A stretch of DNA of 64,000 bases from Paenibacillus sp. JJ-100 (GTDB lineage Bacteria > Bacillota > Bacilli > Paenibacillales > Paenibacillaceae), in the NCBI RefSeq assembly GCF_948329825.1, contig NZ_CAOJCM010000007.1, forward strand, positions 62,001 through 126,000, read 5' to 3'. Both the position numbers and the translations under genes were made by a program. The notes below the pieces were generated by a model, which was not told the DNA's origin, searched no databases, and saw nothing but the letters and a program-made list of their open reading frames with translations. Positions 42,373 to 51,943 of the stretch are shown piece by piece; position 1 is the first letter of the stretch, and each line of letters opens with the position of its first letter.

Positions 42373-43119
42373 ATGATTACAACAACTGGACTGACCAAAC
42401 GGTTCCAAAATCATGAAGTGCTGACCCATATTGATATGCATGTAGATGCGAGAGATATCGTTGTATTACTAGGTCCCAGCGGCTCAGGCAAAAGTACACT
42501 ACTGCGCTGTCTCAACGGACTTGAACAATTATCCGGCGGACAGATTGAAGTGAACGGTGTTGTAGTGAACAGTGCAGATCCGCTGCGTGTTCAGCGTGCC
42601 CGCGTGATGGAGATTCGTCGCCAGACGGGGATGGTGTTCCAGCAGTTCAACCTGTATCCGCATAAGACCGTGCTTGGCAATATCATGGAAGGCCTTGTGA
42701 CTGTGAAAAAAATAAAGCGGGACGAAGCCGCCGAACGTGGACGGCTTTTACTGGACCGTGTCGGTCTGTCGGATAAGCAGGATGCGTATCCCTCCCGTTT
42801 ATCCGGCGGACAGCAGCAGCGCGTAGCTATTGCGAGGGCACTAGCGATGGAGCCAGAAGTGATGCTGTTTGACGAACCGACCTCAGCTCTCGACCCCGAA
42901 CTGGTGGGAGAGGTGCTGTCAGTTATGAAAGAGCTGGCGCAAGAAGGTATGACAATGCTGGTTGTAACCCATGAACTGAAGTTTGCTCGTCATGTAGCTA
43001 ACAAAATTGTTTTTATGGCGGATGGTACCATCGTGGAGACGGCAAGCCCGGAAGTCTTTTTCGAACATCCGGAACAAGAACGTACTCGCCAGTTCCTACG
43101 GCAGATTACCGAATTTTAG
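42373..43119 (+). CDS. Polar amino-acid ABC transporter ATPase (GlnQ/TcyC-like)
   Basis: 248 residues. Walker A GPSGSGKST, signature LSGGQQQRVAIARAL, Walker B VMLFDEPTSALDPELVGEV, switch His in VVTHELKFARHVA. Highly similar in pattern to GlnQ-type ATPases. AAGGGGGGGAG precedes the ATG. Last gene of the operon. Confidence 0.93.
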   Translation: MITTTGLTKRFQNHEVLTHIDMHVDARDIVVLLGPSGSGKSTLLRCLNGLEQLSGGQIEVNGVVVNSADPLRVQRARVMEIRRQTGMVFQQFNLYPHKTVLGNIMEGLVTVKKIKRDEAAERGRLLLDRVGLSDKQDAYPSRLSGGQQQRVAIARALAMEPEVMLFDEPTSALDPELVGEVLSVMKELAQEGMTMLVVTHELKFARHVANKIVFMADGTIVETASPEVFFEHPEQERTRQFLRQITEF

Positions 43120-43202
43120 GCTACTTCTAAATAACTTTTGAACATTTTTTTACACTTTAACGGAGAGGACAGAAAAAGCCTGAAGAAGCGAAGCGTTCTG
43201 AA

Positions 43203-43285
43203 AGCTTTCTGAAAGAAAGCTACATCGGAAGCATACGCTTATCACCGGATTTTCCTTTTAAAGAAAGGGAATCAAAAAAATCTGG
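43203..43285. repeat. Two hairpins in the gap before osmC, possible intergenic repeat
   Basis: The hairpin AGCTTTCT-gaa-AGAAAGCT (43203-43221) is perfect. A second one pairs CCGGATTTT (43245-43253) with AAAATCTGG (43277-43285), one wobble. The sequence around it (to about 43320, with GGGGATAACAGCGATAGGAAGGC) reminds me of intergenic elements scattered in Paenibacillus genomes, but only one copy is in this window. The 241-base gap has no gene. Confidence 0.45.
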
Positions 43286-43360
43286 GGATAACAGCGATAG
43301 GAAGGCTATTCTGTCATCGAAGTGTATGTGTAAACATTTTAGAGAAAGAAGGATAACATC

Positions 43361-43783
43361 ATGAATGTAACTACAGTATGGAAAGGCAAACGTGCGTTTA
43401 CCTCCGAAGGACCTTCGGGATATGCAGTAGGCATGGATGCCACAGCGGCGTATGGCGGTGACAGCCAGGGAGCAACACCAATGGAACTGCTGCTAGCTGG
43501 ACTTGGTGGTTGCATGGGGATCGACATTACCATGATCCTGGATGCCTTTCTGGACAAGATCGATTCGATTGAGATTGAAGCACAAGGCACACGTAGTGAA
43601 GAGATGCCCAAAGGTTTTACATCCATCGATCTGATATTTAAAGTAGATGGTGACATTCCGGATTATCGGATCTGGAAGGCCATTCAGATGGCAGAAGAGA
43701 AGTATTGCGCAGTTTCGGCATCACTGAGCGCAGACATTCATCCGAAGCTTATTTTGAATGGCGTAAGTACACCACGTCCTTAA
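43361..43783 (+). CDS. OsmC/Ohr-family peroxiredoxin-like protein
   Basis: 140 residues. The two reactive cysteines of the OsmC fold are present: Cys51 in LLAGLGGCMGID and Cys116 in EEKYCAVSASL. The family reduces organic hydroperoxides with thiols. The organisation, with the first Cys in the centre of the long helix, fits the YhfA-like OsmC group. AAGGA precedes the ATG. Single gene, terminator behind. Confidence 0.9.
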   Translation: MNVTTVWKGKRAFTSEGPSGYAVGMDATAAYGGDSQGATPMELLLAGLGGCMGIDITMILDAFLDKIDSIEIEAQGTRSEEMPKGFTSIDLIFKVDGDIPDYRIWKAIQMAEEKYCAVSASLSADIHPKLILNGVSTPRP

Positions 43784-43837
43784 CATGAAGATTCACCTTG
43801 AGATCTAACAGCCTCATAAACCTATTCATTCAACGCA

Positions 43838-43867
43838 AAAGCACTTCCCAACAGGGAGTGCTTTTTT
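43838..43867 (+). terminator. Intrinsic terminator after osmC
   Basis: AAAGCACTTCCC and GGGAGTGCTTT pair with a single bulged T, loop AACA, followed by TTT. Confidence 0.85.
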
Positions 43868-44023
43868 GGTGTATCTCTATTTTATGTGATGACAACACTA
43901 TTGCTCTTTAAAAGTCCAATCCATATCTCTATGTTAATGTCAGATTGAATATGGAGTTTATGTGTTATGATGGATTCGCAGGTGAGTGTGACTCGCCTCT
44001 GATATGCTTCAGATGAACCAATC

Positions 44024-44038
44024 ATGTAAGCGCTTATA
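44024..44038 (+). promoter_or_regulatory. cre-like site before the YesM-like kinase gene
   Basis: ATGTAAGCGCTTATA fits the cre consensus except at position 14, and has the perfect core TAAGCGCTTA (44027-44036), which recurs at 55005-55014 in the same sugar locus. It lies 22 bases before the kinase start, suiting carbon catabolite repression of the sensor genes. Confidence 0.6.
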
Positions 44039-44059
44039 CTGGAGATGGAAGGTGCAGTA

Positions 44060-45850
44060 ATGTTAAAACGGCTGATTCGAATGACGAATGATCTGAAATT
44101 AAAGCATAAATTACTGATTTCCTATGTGCTTGTTGTTATGATACCTGTGCTGATTATCGGTCTTGCAGTCACGAGTTATTTTCGTCAGCAGGCACTGGAT
44201 AATGCGATCGGCCAAACGGTCATTAATGTGGATAAAATCAAAAGCCAGACAGCAACCATGTTACGTGTGCCTACGGATATTTCCAATCTGCTCATGTTTA
44301 ACAACGATCTGAAGGAGATTGTGAATCGGCGTTATAAAAGTGTGGTGGAGCTGACTTCAGCTTACCTCGCGTACAAAGATTTTCAAGAGTATCGACGACT
44401 GTATCGAGAGATAGCTGGGATTCGTTTTTACTCAACCAATCCGACACTGATTAATAATCTAGAATTCATTCCGGTCAACGAGAAGACCAAAGAGAGTTAC
44501 TGGTATAAAGAAGCGCTGAAAACAACGAGCATTGGCTGGTTCTATATCCCTGGCAACGAAGACAATCCGGTTCACCGGCTCAGTCTGGTACGTAAGATTC
44601 CGTTTGCCGAATATAAGACCGAAGGGGTACTGATGATTGTGATCAATCAGGAAGAACTCAACGGCTTGCTGCGTCAAGAGCAGTTTGAAACGCTAATTAC
44701 GGATGAGCAGGGTTATGTTGTTGCAGCCAAGAATACCGATTTGGTCGGTAAAACATTGGACGAGCTTAATTTTGGAGTAGATCTTCAGAGTCAACCGAAA
44801 GGTACGATCGAAGCGGATTTTCAGGGGGAACCCTCCAATATTGTAATTGATGAACTCGGGCCGGGGTCGAGCTTTAACAAACTGAAAGTTATCTCGGTGT
44901 TTGCTACCAAAAATATCGTGAAGGATGCTAACCAGATTAGTCAGATCGGCATGTTGTTTATTACCTTGGTACTCGTGATTGCGCTACTTCTGGTGTATAT
45001 CATATCTTTTCTCACCTCGAACCGTTTGCTTCGGCTCAGTAAACATCTGAACAAGCTGGCTCTGGGGGACTTGAATGTGACTTCGCGTATCGATGGAAAT
45101 GATGAAATCGGACAATTGTCACGCCAGTTCAATTACATGGTGAAGAGCATCAATGAGTTGATGACCCGGGTGGTTGAAACGACAGAACAGAACAACCAAT
45201 TGGAAATCGCCCAAAAAGAGATTAAACTGAAAATGATGGCTAGTCAGATTAATCCCCATTTTTTATTTAATGCCTTAGAATCCATTCGCATGAAGGCTCA
45301 TATCAAGGGGGAAGCCGAGATTGCGAATATCGTCAGGCTTCTGGGCAAGCTGATGCGAAAAAGTCTGGAGATTGGCAGCCGTAAAACAACATTCGGAGCC
45401 GAACTCGAGATGGTACGTTCCTATTTGGAGATTCAGAAATTCAGGTACGGTGATAGGCTGGCGTTTGATATTCATCTGGACCCTGAGGTGGAGCGGATGT
45501 ATATCCCACCGCTAATTATTCAGCCGATTGTGGAGAACGCGATTGTGCACGGATTGGAAAACAAAGAGGGAACCGTGCGGGTATGCGTTCACATTGGGAT
45601 AAAAGAAGGCATGGTTCAGGTTCAAGTGAAGGATGATGGAGCAGGGATCACGCCAGAACGGCTTGCCGAGGTCATTCAGTTTGTCAGCGGCCCCGAGGAA
45701 GAGGAAAAGAGCCGAATCGGAATGCGCAATGTGCATCAGCGTTTAACGTTGACATATGGGGAAAATGCCGGGCTACAGATTAACAGTGTGTACGGGGAAG
45801 GAACCGAGGTTTCTTTCACCTTGCCAGCAGGAGGGAACCAGCATGTATAA
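44060..45850 (+). CDS. YesM-type sensor histidine kinase of the sugar locus
   Basis: 596 residues from ATG 44060 (GGAAGGTG at a good distance; ATG 44045 touches its own site). N-terminal helix (about 20-42), extracellular Cache-like sensor domain (about 43-290), second helix (about 296-320), HAMP, then the His_kinase domain with His400 in NPHFLFNALESIRMKA and a HATPase with GIGMRNVHQRL-type end (RIGMRNVHQRL). Such kinases of Paenibacillus detect an oligosaccharide or its binding protein. Overlaps the regulator by eight bases. Confidence 0.93.
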   Translation: MLKRLIRMTNDLKLKHKLLISYVLVVMIPVLIIGLAVTSYFRQQALDNAIGQTVINVDKIKSQTATMLRVPTDISNLLMFNNDLKEIVNRRYKSVVELTSAYLAYKDFQEYRRLYREIAGIRFYSTNPTLINNLEFIPVNEKTKESYWYKEALKTTSIGWFYIPGNEDNPVHRLSLVRKIPFAEYKTEGVLMIVINQEELNGLLRQEQFETLITDEQGYVVAAKNTDLVGKTLDELNFGVDLQSQPKGTIEADFQGEPSNIVIDELGPGSSFNKLKVISVFATKNIVKDANQISQIGMLFITLVLVIALLLVYIISFLTSNRLLRLSKHLNKLALGDLNVTSRIDGNDEIGQLSRQFNYMVKSINELMTRVVETTEQNNQLEIAQKEIKLKMMASQINPHFLFNALESIRMKAHIKGEAEIANIVRLLGKLMRKSLEIGSRKTTFGAELEMVRSYLEIQKFRYGDRLAFDIHLDPEVERMYIPPLIIQPIVENAIVHGLENKEGTVRVCVHIGIKEGMVQVQVKDDGAGITPERLAEVIQFVSGPEEEEKSRIGMRNVHQRLTLTYGENAGLQINSVYGEGTEVSFTLPAGGNQHV

Positions 45851-47459
45851 AGTATTGTTGGTCGATGATGAACCCAGCATTCGCGAGGGACTGACCACGA
45901 TTATCGATTGGGAAAAATACAGCTTTCAGGTGGTGGCTACAGCAGGGAGCGGCCGCGAGGCCATCGCCTGTTACAACGAGTTGAAGCCAGATCTGACCAT
46001 TATTGATATACGGATGCCAGGCATGACTGGCCTGGAGGTGATTGAAGAGATCCGCCAGCATGAACCGGATGCACATTTCCTAATTTTGAGCGGTTACGCT
46101 GACTTTGATTACGCTAAAAAAGCAATTAGCTTTGGCGTCGATGGTTACCTGCTGAAGCCGGTAGACGAAGAGGAGATTATTGCTGAACTGGAGCGCATTG
46201 CAGTGCAGCTTCATCAGGAACGAGAGACGCATGCACGCTACGCCAGTGATGATACAGCCTACAGGGAACATCAGATTGAGATGCTCCTGTATGACTCGCT
46301 TCAAGGCAACGGGAGTAACGAAGAAGACAGTCTTGGTCTTCACTGGCCACAATATCAGGTGGTTTTGCTGGAGATTCATGCAGCACTCGATCTGCAACGT
46401 GGAAATGAGATGAAGCGCAAGCTGATTGAAGCATTTGATCAGAAGGAAAGAGGCATCGTATTTTCATTTCATTCCGGCTTGGGCCTATTAATCAAAGAAA
46501 CCATTACCCAGAATACCTCTGCGCAGAGCCTCTACGATGAATTGCAGGCGTTACTCGCAGAATGGAACGTGCAGATGTTCGCAGCTGCTGGAGAACCGGT
46601 CCATTCTACAGCAGATATTGCGAGATCCTATACACAGGCGAGCAGCCTTCTTGCGGAACGGTTTCTATTCACAGAGCACCGGATTAAACGTTGGGATGAA
46701 GACCGCTTTACTCCTTCCCTTACGCAAGGAGAAGGTATGGCAAGTGAAGTGGACGGAACACTGGAGCCGGACGAAGTTGAACTGGCGGACAAGCTGTATT
46801 ATGCCTTGGATATTCGCAGTAGTGAATCGGTCATGCGTGTACTGGGGGAGATGGAGGAACGCCTCATCCCATATCACTGGACAGAGCAAGCGATCAAGAC
46901 TGCATTCTCGCAAGTGCTATCCCTTGCCTTCAACAAACTTGCTGCAGCCAATCAGCATATGGAATCCATTATGCAGGAGCACTCGGTGCTGATTAATGAG
47001 GTATATCATCAATTCACGATGGCTGATCTGAAAGCGATGGCAGCAGATCACTTGAATCGTCTGATTCAACGAATGGGTGGCGGTAGCACGGATACCGTGA
47101 TGAAACAGATGATTGAATTCATTCAGCGTAATCCAGGGGAGAATCTGAAGCTGGAGGTTCTAGCCGAGGTGTTTAATTACAACAGCAGTTATCTGGGTAA
47201 ATTGTTCAAGAATCACACCGGCGAGTCATTTAATGCTTTTCTGGATAAGGTTCGGATCGAGAAAGCAAAGGAGCTGCTGGATGAAGGGTTGAAGGTTCAT
47301 CAGGTAGCATCCAGAGTAGGTTATGCCAATGTGGACTACTTCCATGGAAAATTCAAAAAATATGTGGGTGAATCCCCTTCGGCCTATAAACAAGCTAGAT
47401 CCCAATCTCAAGTTAGAGGAACAACTCAGCCGAGAGCGGCCATGAGTGATGAAGAATAA
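45843..47459 (+). CDS. YesN-type AraC-family response regulator of the sugar locus
   Basis: 538 residues. Receiver domain with DDE at 8-10 and phosphorylated Asp55 in LTIIDIRMPG, a middle domain of about 300 residues, and a C-terminal AraC double helix-turn-helix from about 425 (LAEVFNYNSSYLGKLFKNHTGESF, then VASRVGYANVDYFHGKFKKYVGESPSAYK). The ATG 45843 overlaps the kinase stop. It very probably activates the permease genes at 50946, where direct repeats suitable for an AraC protein occur. Confidence 0.93.
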   Translation: MYKVLLVDDEPSIREGLTTIIDWEKYSFQVVATAGSGREAIACYNELKPDLTIIDIRMPGMTGLEVIEEIRQHEPDAHFLILSGYADFDYAKKAISFGVDGYLLKPVDEEEIIAELERIAVQLHQERETHARYASDDTAYREHQIEMLLYDSLQGNGSNEEDSLGLHWPQYQVVLLEIHAALDLQRGNEMKRKLIEAFDQKERGIVFSFHSGLGLLIKETITQNTSAQSLYDELQALLAEWNVQMFAAAGEPVHSTADIARSYTQASSLLAERFLFTEHRIKRWDEDRFTPSLTQGEGMASEVDGTLEPDEVELADKLYYALDIRSSESVMRVLGEMEERLIPYHWTEQAIKTAFSQVLSLAFNKLAAANQHMESIMQEHSVLINEVYHQFTMADLKAMAADHLNRLIQRMGGGSTDTVMKQMIEFIQRNPGENLKLEVLAEVFNYNSSYLGKLFKNHTGESFNAFLDKVRIEKAKELLDEGLKVHQVASRVGYANVDYFHGKFKKYVGESPSAYKQARSQSQVRGTTQPRAAMSDEE

Positions 47460-47617
47460 TGAAGAGCGGCTACAAGTATGATGATTATTGATGAGTATAA
47501 TTGGTATGATGTGTGATCAGGGGTTCATCATAATATAGTCCATGTACTTCCCGTAATAAGCAATGGCTTCTCAACGTCTCGCACTGTAGACTGATTGTAC
47601 CAAGTACAAGAGTCCAG

Positions 47618-50600
47618 ATGAAGGGATGGTTACAGGATATGAATCAGTCTGATGTAATGGCTGTACGCGGCACGATGAATTTGAACGGAACCTGGCAGTT
47701 TCAGTTGGCTGGCCCGGCTGGGGAATCAGGGGAACAGAGAAATAAGGAACAAAAGAATCCTCCGCATCGGGGCGATGCCTCATGGAACACCATTCAAGTT
47801 CCCGGGTCATGGGAAGAACAAGGATATGGACAGGCGCCGGGGTATGCCAGAATCGATACATGGACCAAAGTACGTGAGTATGAGGGCTTAGCGTGGTATG
47901 CCCAGGACATTGATGTCCCTTCTAATGCACAGCAGGCAAACTATGTATTCAGACTGAGAGGGGTACGCTGGACATCCAGGCTCTGGTTCAATGGGAATGA
48001 AGCGGGAGTAAGGGATAGTCTGCTAACTGAACAGACGTGGGATGTGACGCCTTGGGTAATACCAGGAGAGAGCAATCGTGTAGAGATTTTGGTCGATAAT
48101 ACGATGAAACTGCCTCTTGCTGGAAGTCACATTCACTCTTTACATACTGCTACGGCTTGGGGTGGTATTACTGGGGGCGCTTTACTGGAGATGCTTCCAT
48201 TACAGCGAGTGCATAACGTGCGTATCGAACCTGATATGGGCAGTGGAACGATTACGGTTCAGTGCGCGGTGAGCACTCCCGTTGCATTCTCAGCTTCACC
48301 GTTACAGTTGCTGATTGATATTCAACATCCAGATGGTACATGGCTCAAACGCCAGTCCTGTGAAATAGATTTGGACCAGAACCAGATCGACCTCGACACT
48401 GAAGTTAATGTTGATGGGAGTAGCCGTGCGGACCGAGAAGTGTATATGGCATTATGTTCGATTGCTCTAGGTGACGAGCACGTGATTGTAGAGTGGAGCG
48501 ATGAGAATCCTGCTTTATATCGGGCGGTGGTCCGTCTACAGGAGGGCGAACAGGAGCTTGATCAGGTGGAGCAGCGGTTCGGTATGCGTTCTTTTGCGGC
48601 AAACGGGAAACAGCTTGTCCTGAACGGAACACCGGTGTTCCTGCGCGGATATGTGGATTGTTGTATCTTTCCGCTTACGGGTTATCCGGTTTGGGATTAC
48701 GACCATTATGTGAGACAGTTCCGCATAGCCAAATCTTATGGATTTAACCATGTGCGATTGCATGGGTGGAGTCCGCCGGAACCGTTCTGGGAAGCGGCGG
48801 ATGAAGAAGGTATGCTTGTTCAGGCAGAACTCCCGCATTGGTCGCGTTTTTTTGAGCAACAGGATGTGCCCGCACCAGTTGAGATACGGACGTATCTGAC
48901 ACAGGAGCTGGATCGGTTGCTCGAGACACTGCATCGTCACCCGTCCTTTGTCCTGTTCTCACTTGGCAATGAGTTAATTGGTGCAAACGGACATCCCGAA
49001 CTCAATGCGCTGATCGAGAGAGCAAGGGAGAAAGACCCCTCCAGGTTGTATACGGATAACACGGGGTTTGGGCAACTTCCGGCTCAGGGTAGAGAGACCG
49101 ATTATTATATTCAATCATTCAACTGGCACCCGCCGCTTGAGTCTGTTCTGGCCGCTATGCCGGATACGACGCTGAATTATCAGGCGGTTACACGTCTTGC
49201 ATCCCAACCGGTAATCGGTCATGAACATGCGCAGTTTACAATGTATGTACGTCCCCAGGAACGTGAGAAGTATACGGGCGTCCTACGTCCGACGTGGTTA
49301 GAGTCTATTGAAGAGTCGCTCATGCGTAAAGGGATGATGGGGAAGTTGGAGCGATATCAACACGCAACAGGCATCCATCTGATGAGGTCACTGAAGGAAG
49401 CTATGGAGCGAGTAAGACGCACGCCAGATGCAGCAGGTATCCAGTTACTTGATATCCGTGACTTCCCTGGACAGGGGCACGCTACTACTGGTTTTCTGGA
49501 CGTATTTTGGGATGATAAAGGCATCACTACACCGGATGAAGTGAAACAGTTCAATATGGACGTGGTTGTTCTGCTATCCTCCAAAGCACGTACGTACTAT
49601 GCTGGGGAAATGATCGAAATAGATGTGATTGGTTCCCACTATGGGAAAAAGAGACTAGAGGATGTTACTGTCCATTGGAGAATGGTTACGGTTACAGATG
49701 AACACATACTTAGTGAAGGAACTTGGAACTGTGAGGACATTCCATGCGGTTCCGTCATGTCTCTGGGAAGTGTGAAGGTGAGCGCACCTATCGGAGGGGC
49801 AACTGCTTTTCGAGTGGAAGCAGAGCTACGCTGCCGTAGGGCAAGAGAGGACTCCGCACATTCCATTGTCCATTCCTCCAATCGTTTGGCAACCGTCACG
49901 ATAGCTCGCAATTACTGGTATGGTTGGTCTTTTCCGCTGATGAAAATGAATAGTGAACGTCGTGCAGATATGAAACGTATCTGGAATACCGTTAAGGAAT
50001 TACAGCCCCTGCTGGTACAATCGCATGAGGACCGTGTAGACCATGTCGATGGTTTCCGATTGTTAAAGCAAGGTGACCATGACTTGTTGATTGTGAAGTC
50101 ATTAACTTCCAATGTACTGGATTATCTCTTGAACGGTGGCCGTGTATGGCTTCATCCATCTGCAACGGATCTGTACGATCCTGTAGAAACGAAATACCTG
50201 CCTGTGTTCTGGAATTACCTGATGTTTGCGACTCAGACAGGAGCTACGATGGGCATGCAGATGGAGGAAGAAGCTGCCTTTCTCGGAGATTTCCCGCAGG
50301 ATTGCGCTTCAGATTGGCACTGGTATCATCTTGTCAACGGCACGCCGGCCATATGTCTGGATACGGTGCAGGACGTGACACCGCTGATTGAAGTGGTAGA
50401 TCATTTTCACCGTGCGAAGCGGCTCGCTTATGTGTTTGAAGCAAGAGCAGGGAAAGGGCGGCTTCTGGTATCCTCCTTTCCTTTTACAGACACAGCTTTA
50501 ATGAAGCGCCCGGAGGCTGCTTATCTATTTCAAGAGATGCTGTCCTATGTCTGCGGAGAACAATTTCAGCCGGAGAGCACCATCACAGTAGCTGAGCTGC

Positions 50601-50641
50601 TGGGGATGTTCAAACTTCAGCCTATTCAATTTACGTTATGA
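47618..50641 (+). CDS. GH2-family glycoside hydrolase, cytoplasmic
   Basis: 1007 residues, no signal peptide. Layout: N-terminal jelly-roll sugar-binding domain (about 18-190: LNGTWQFQLAGPAG ... LWFNGNEAG), an immunoglobulin-like domain (about 200-315), then the TIM barrel from about 325 with LNGTPVFLRGYVDCC. The acid/base is Glu452 in SLGNELIG and the likely nucleophile Glu536 in VIGHEHAQF, 84 residues later as usual. The C-terminal third is of no family I recognise. Specificity (beta-galactoside, mannoside, glucuronide) is not clear. ATG 47618 has a weak site; ATG 47639, with AAGGGA upstream, is an alternative. Confidence 0.88.
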   Translation: MKGWLQDMNQSDVMAVRGTMNLNGTWQFQLAGPAGESGEQRNKEQKNPPHRGDASWNTIQVPGSWEEQGYGQAPGYARIDTWTKVREYEGLAWYAQDIDVPSNAQQANYVFRLRGVRWTSRLWFNGNEAGVRDSLLTEQTWDVTPWVIPGESNRVEILVDNTMKLPLAGSHIHSLHTATAWGGITGGALLEMLPLQRVHNVRIEPDMGSGTITVQCAVSTPVAFSASPLQLLIDIQHPDGTWLKRQSCEIDLDQNQIDLDTEVNVDGSSRADREVYMALCSIALGDEHVIVEWSDENPALYRAVVRLQEGEQELDQVEQRFGMRSFAANGKQLVLNGTPVFLRGYVDCCIFPLTGYPVWDYDHYVRQFRIAKSYGFNHVRLHGWSPPEPFWEAADEEGMLVQAELPHWSRFFEQQDVPAPVEIRTYLTQELDRLLETLHRHPSFVLFSLGNELIGANGHPELNALIERAREKDPSRLYTDNTGFGQLPAQGRETDYYIQSFNWHPPLESVLAAMPDTTLNYQAVTRLASQPVIGHEHAQFTMYVRPQEREKYTGVLRPTWLESIEESLMRKGMMGKLERYQHATGIHLMRSLKEAMERVRRTPDAAGIQLLDIRDFPGQGHATTGFLDVFWDDKGITTPDEVKQFNMDVVVLLSSKARTYYAGEMIEIDVIGSHYGKKRLEDVTVHWRMVTVTDEHILSEGTWNCEDIPCGSVMSLGSVKVSAPIGGATAFRVEAELRCRRAREDSAHSIVHSSNRLATVTIARNYWYGWSFPLMKMNSERRADMKRIWNTVKELQPLLVQSHEDRVDHVDGFRLLKQGDHDLLIVKSLTSNVLDYLLNGGRVWLHPSATDLYDPVETKYLPVFWNYLMFATQTGATMGMQMEEEAAFLGDFPQDCASDWHWYHLVNGTPAICLDTVQDVTPLIEVVDHFHRAKRLAYVFEARAGKGRLLVSSFPFTDTALMKRPEAAYLFQEMLSYVCGEQFQPESTITVAELLGMFKLQPIQFTL

Positions 50642-50656
50642 CTTAAGAGATGACCG

Positions 50657-50683
50657 AGAGACCTGCAAAGGTCTCTTTTTTTA
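50657..50683 (+). terminator. Intrinsic terminator after the GH2 gene
   Basis: AGAGACCT (50657-50664) pairs with AGGTCTCT (50669-50676) and is followed by seven T. It separates the sensor/GH2 unit from the transport unit. Confidence 0.85.
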
Positions 50684-50725
50684 TGTTCATTTTGATGTTC
50701 AAAAGGAGAAGTAAACGATTTCTAT

Positions 50726-50735
50726 AAAACGTTTT
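50726..50735. promoter_or_regulatory. AAAACGTTTT palindrome, possible cre/LacI-type site
   Basis: A perfect 10-base palindrome that recurs at 54801-54810 and 58898-58907, each time in an intergenic region of this locus. It resembles the core of the cre site, although the flanks here do not meet the full consensus. Confidence 0.5.
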
Positions 50736-50804
50736 CGGATGCATCCTTATAAAGATAAAAATACTCTTATCTAGAATGTACGCATTAACGTAAGTGTGAG
50801 GGTA

Positions 50805-50877
50805 TCTCTAATTTTAACGGATCAATGTCTGATTTTAGTGGGAAATCTCTAATTTTTATATGATTTTCTCTAAAATC
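50805..50877 (+). promoter_or_regulatory. Four TCTCTAATTTT-like direct repeats before the transport operon
   Basis: TCTCTAATTTT at 50805-50815 and again at 50846-50856 are identical; TCTGATTTTAG (50828-50838) and TCTCTAAAATC (50867-50877) are related. The starts are 23, 18 and 21 bases apart, about two helical turns. This is the usual pattern for AraC-type activators, here presumably the YesN protein encoded at 45843. The 304-base gap contains no gene. Confidence 0.55.
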
Positions 50878-50945
50878 CAGATGGTATTTTGAAAACGCTC
50901 TATCGCTTATGATTATTTTATAAATACAGAGGAGGGGGAACGTAG

Positions 50946-51929
50946 ATGGAAACGCTAACAAATAAATCCGCTTCCGCAAAAAGAAGCAGTGACCCCAAAC
51001 TGCCAGTGAAAAAACGGCGGAACGGAATTTGGGACAGAATGAAGCAGCAGAAGTACCTTTATCTTATGTCATTGCCATTCGTCGCTTGGGTTTTTGTATT
51101 CAACTATCTGCCGCTATGGGGATGGACGATGGCTTTTCAAAACTACAAACCGGCCAGATCGTTCGGTGAACAAGAATGGGTTGGTTTTAAACACTTCGTA
51201 GAATTGTTCAGTGATGACCGTTTCTATCTGGTGCTTCGAAATACACTTGCGATGAGTTTGATGGGACTGATTGTTGGTTTTGTCGTACCGATATTTTTTG
51301 CCATCCTTCTGAACGAAATGAAAGGCATGTTTTTCAAGCGGGCTGTGCAGACCGTCTCGTACCTTCCTCACTTTGTCTCTTGGGTCGTTGTTGCGGGGAT
51401 TATTACCAAGATGCTGTCAACGGATGGCGGAATTGTTAATGATCTGTTGATCGGACTCAATATTATTGACCAGCCGATTCAGTTCATGGCGAAAGGAAAC
51501 CTGTTCTGGTACATTGTAACCGCTTCAGATATGTGGAAAGAAACAGGCTGGAACGCAATCATCTATCTGGCGGCAATCACAGGTATTGACCAAGAGTTAT
51601 ACGAGGCTTCTCGTGTAGATGGTGCCAACCGATTCAGACAAATGTGGCATATCACGTTACCGGGAATCCGGACAACAATCTCGGTATTGTTCATTATGTC
51701 CATCGGACATCTGATCAGTATTGGCTTTGAGAAACAATTTTTGCTGCAGAACAGTCTGGTCTTGGATTACTCGGAAGTTCTTGATCTCTATGCCCTCAAT
51801 TACGGTTTGAATATGGGCCGATTCTCGTATGGTACAGCGATAGGTATTTTCAACTCCGTGGTGAGTATCATCCTTCTGTTTACTGCCAATGGTTTGTTCA
51901 AAAAATTCACTAAAGAAAGCATCATGTAG
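50946..51929 (+). CDS. ABC sugar permease LplB/YtcP type, first subunit
   Basis: 327 residues. A basic cytoplasmic N-terminus is followed by six hydrophobic segments and the EAA loop ELYEASRVDGANRFRQMWHITLPGI. The text YLMSLPFVAWVFVFNYLPLWGW is typical of the LplB group. GAGGAGGGGG precedes the start. Works with the second permease 14 bases downstream. Confidence 0.92.
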   Translation: METLTNKSASAKRSSDPKLPVKKRRNGIWDRMKQQKYLYLMSLPFVAWVFVFNYLPLWGWTMAFQNYKPARSFGEQEWVGFKHFVELFSDDRFYLVLRNTLAMSLMGLIVGFVVPIFFAILLNEMKGMFFKRAVQTVSYLPHFVSWVVVAGIITKMLSTDGGIVNDLLIGLNIIDQPIQFMAKGNLFWYIVTASDMWKETGWNAIIYLAAITGIDQELYEASRVDGANRFRQMWHITLPGIRTTISVLFIMSIGHLISIGFEKQFLLQNSLVLDYSEVLDLYALNYGLNMGRFSYGTAIGIFNSVVSIILLFTANGLFKKFTKESIM

Positions 51930-51943
51930 GGAGGGGAGACATT

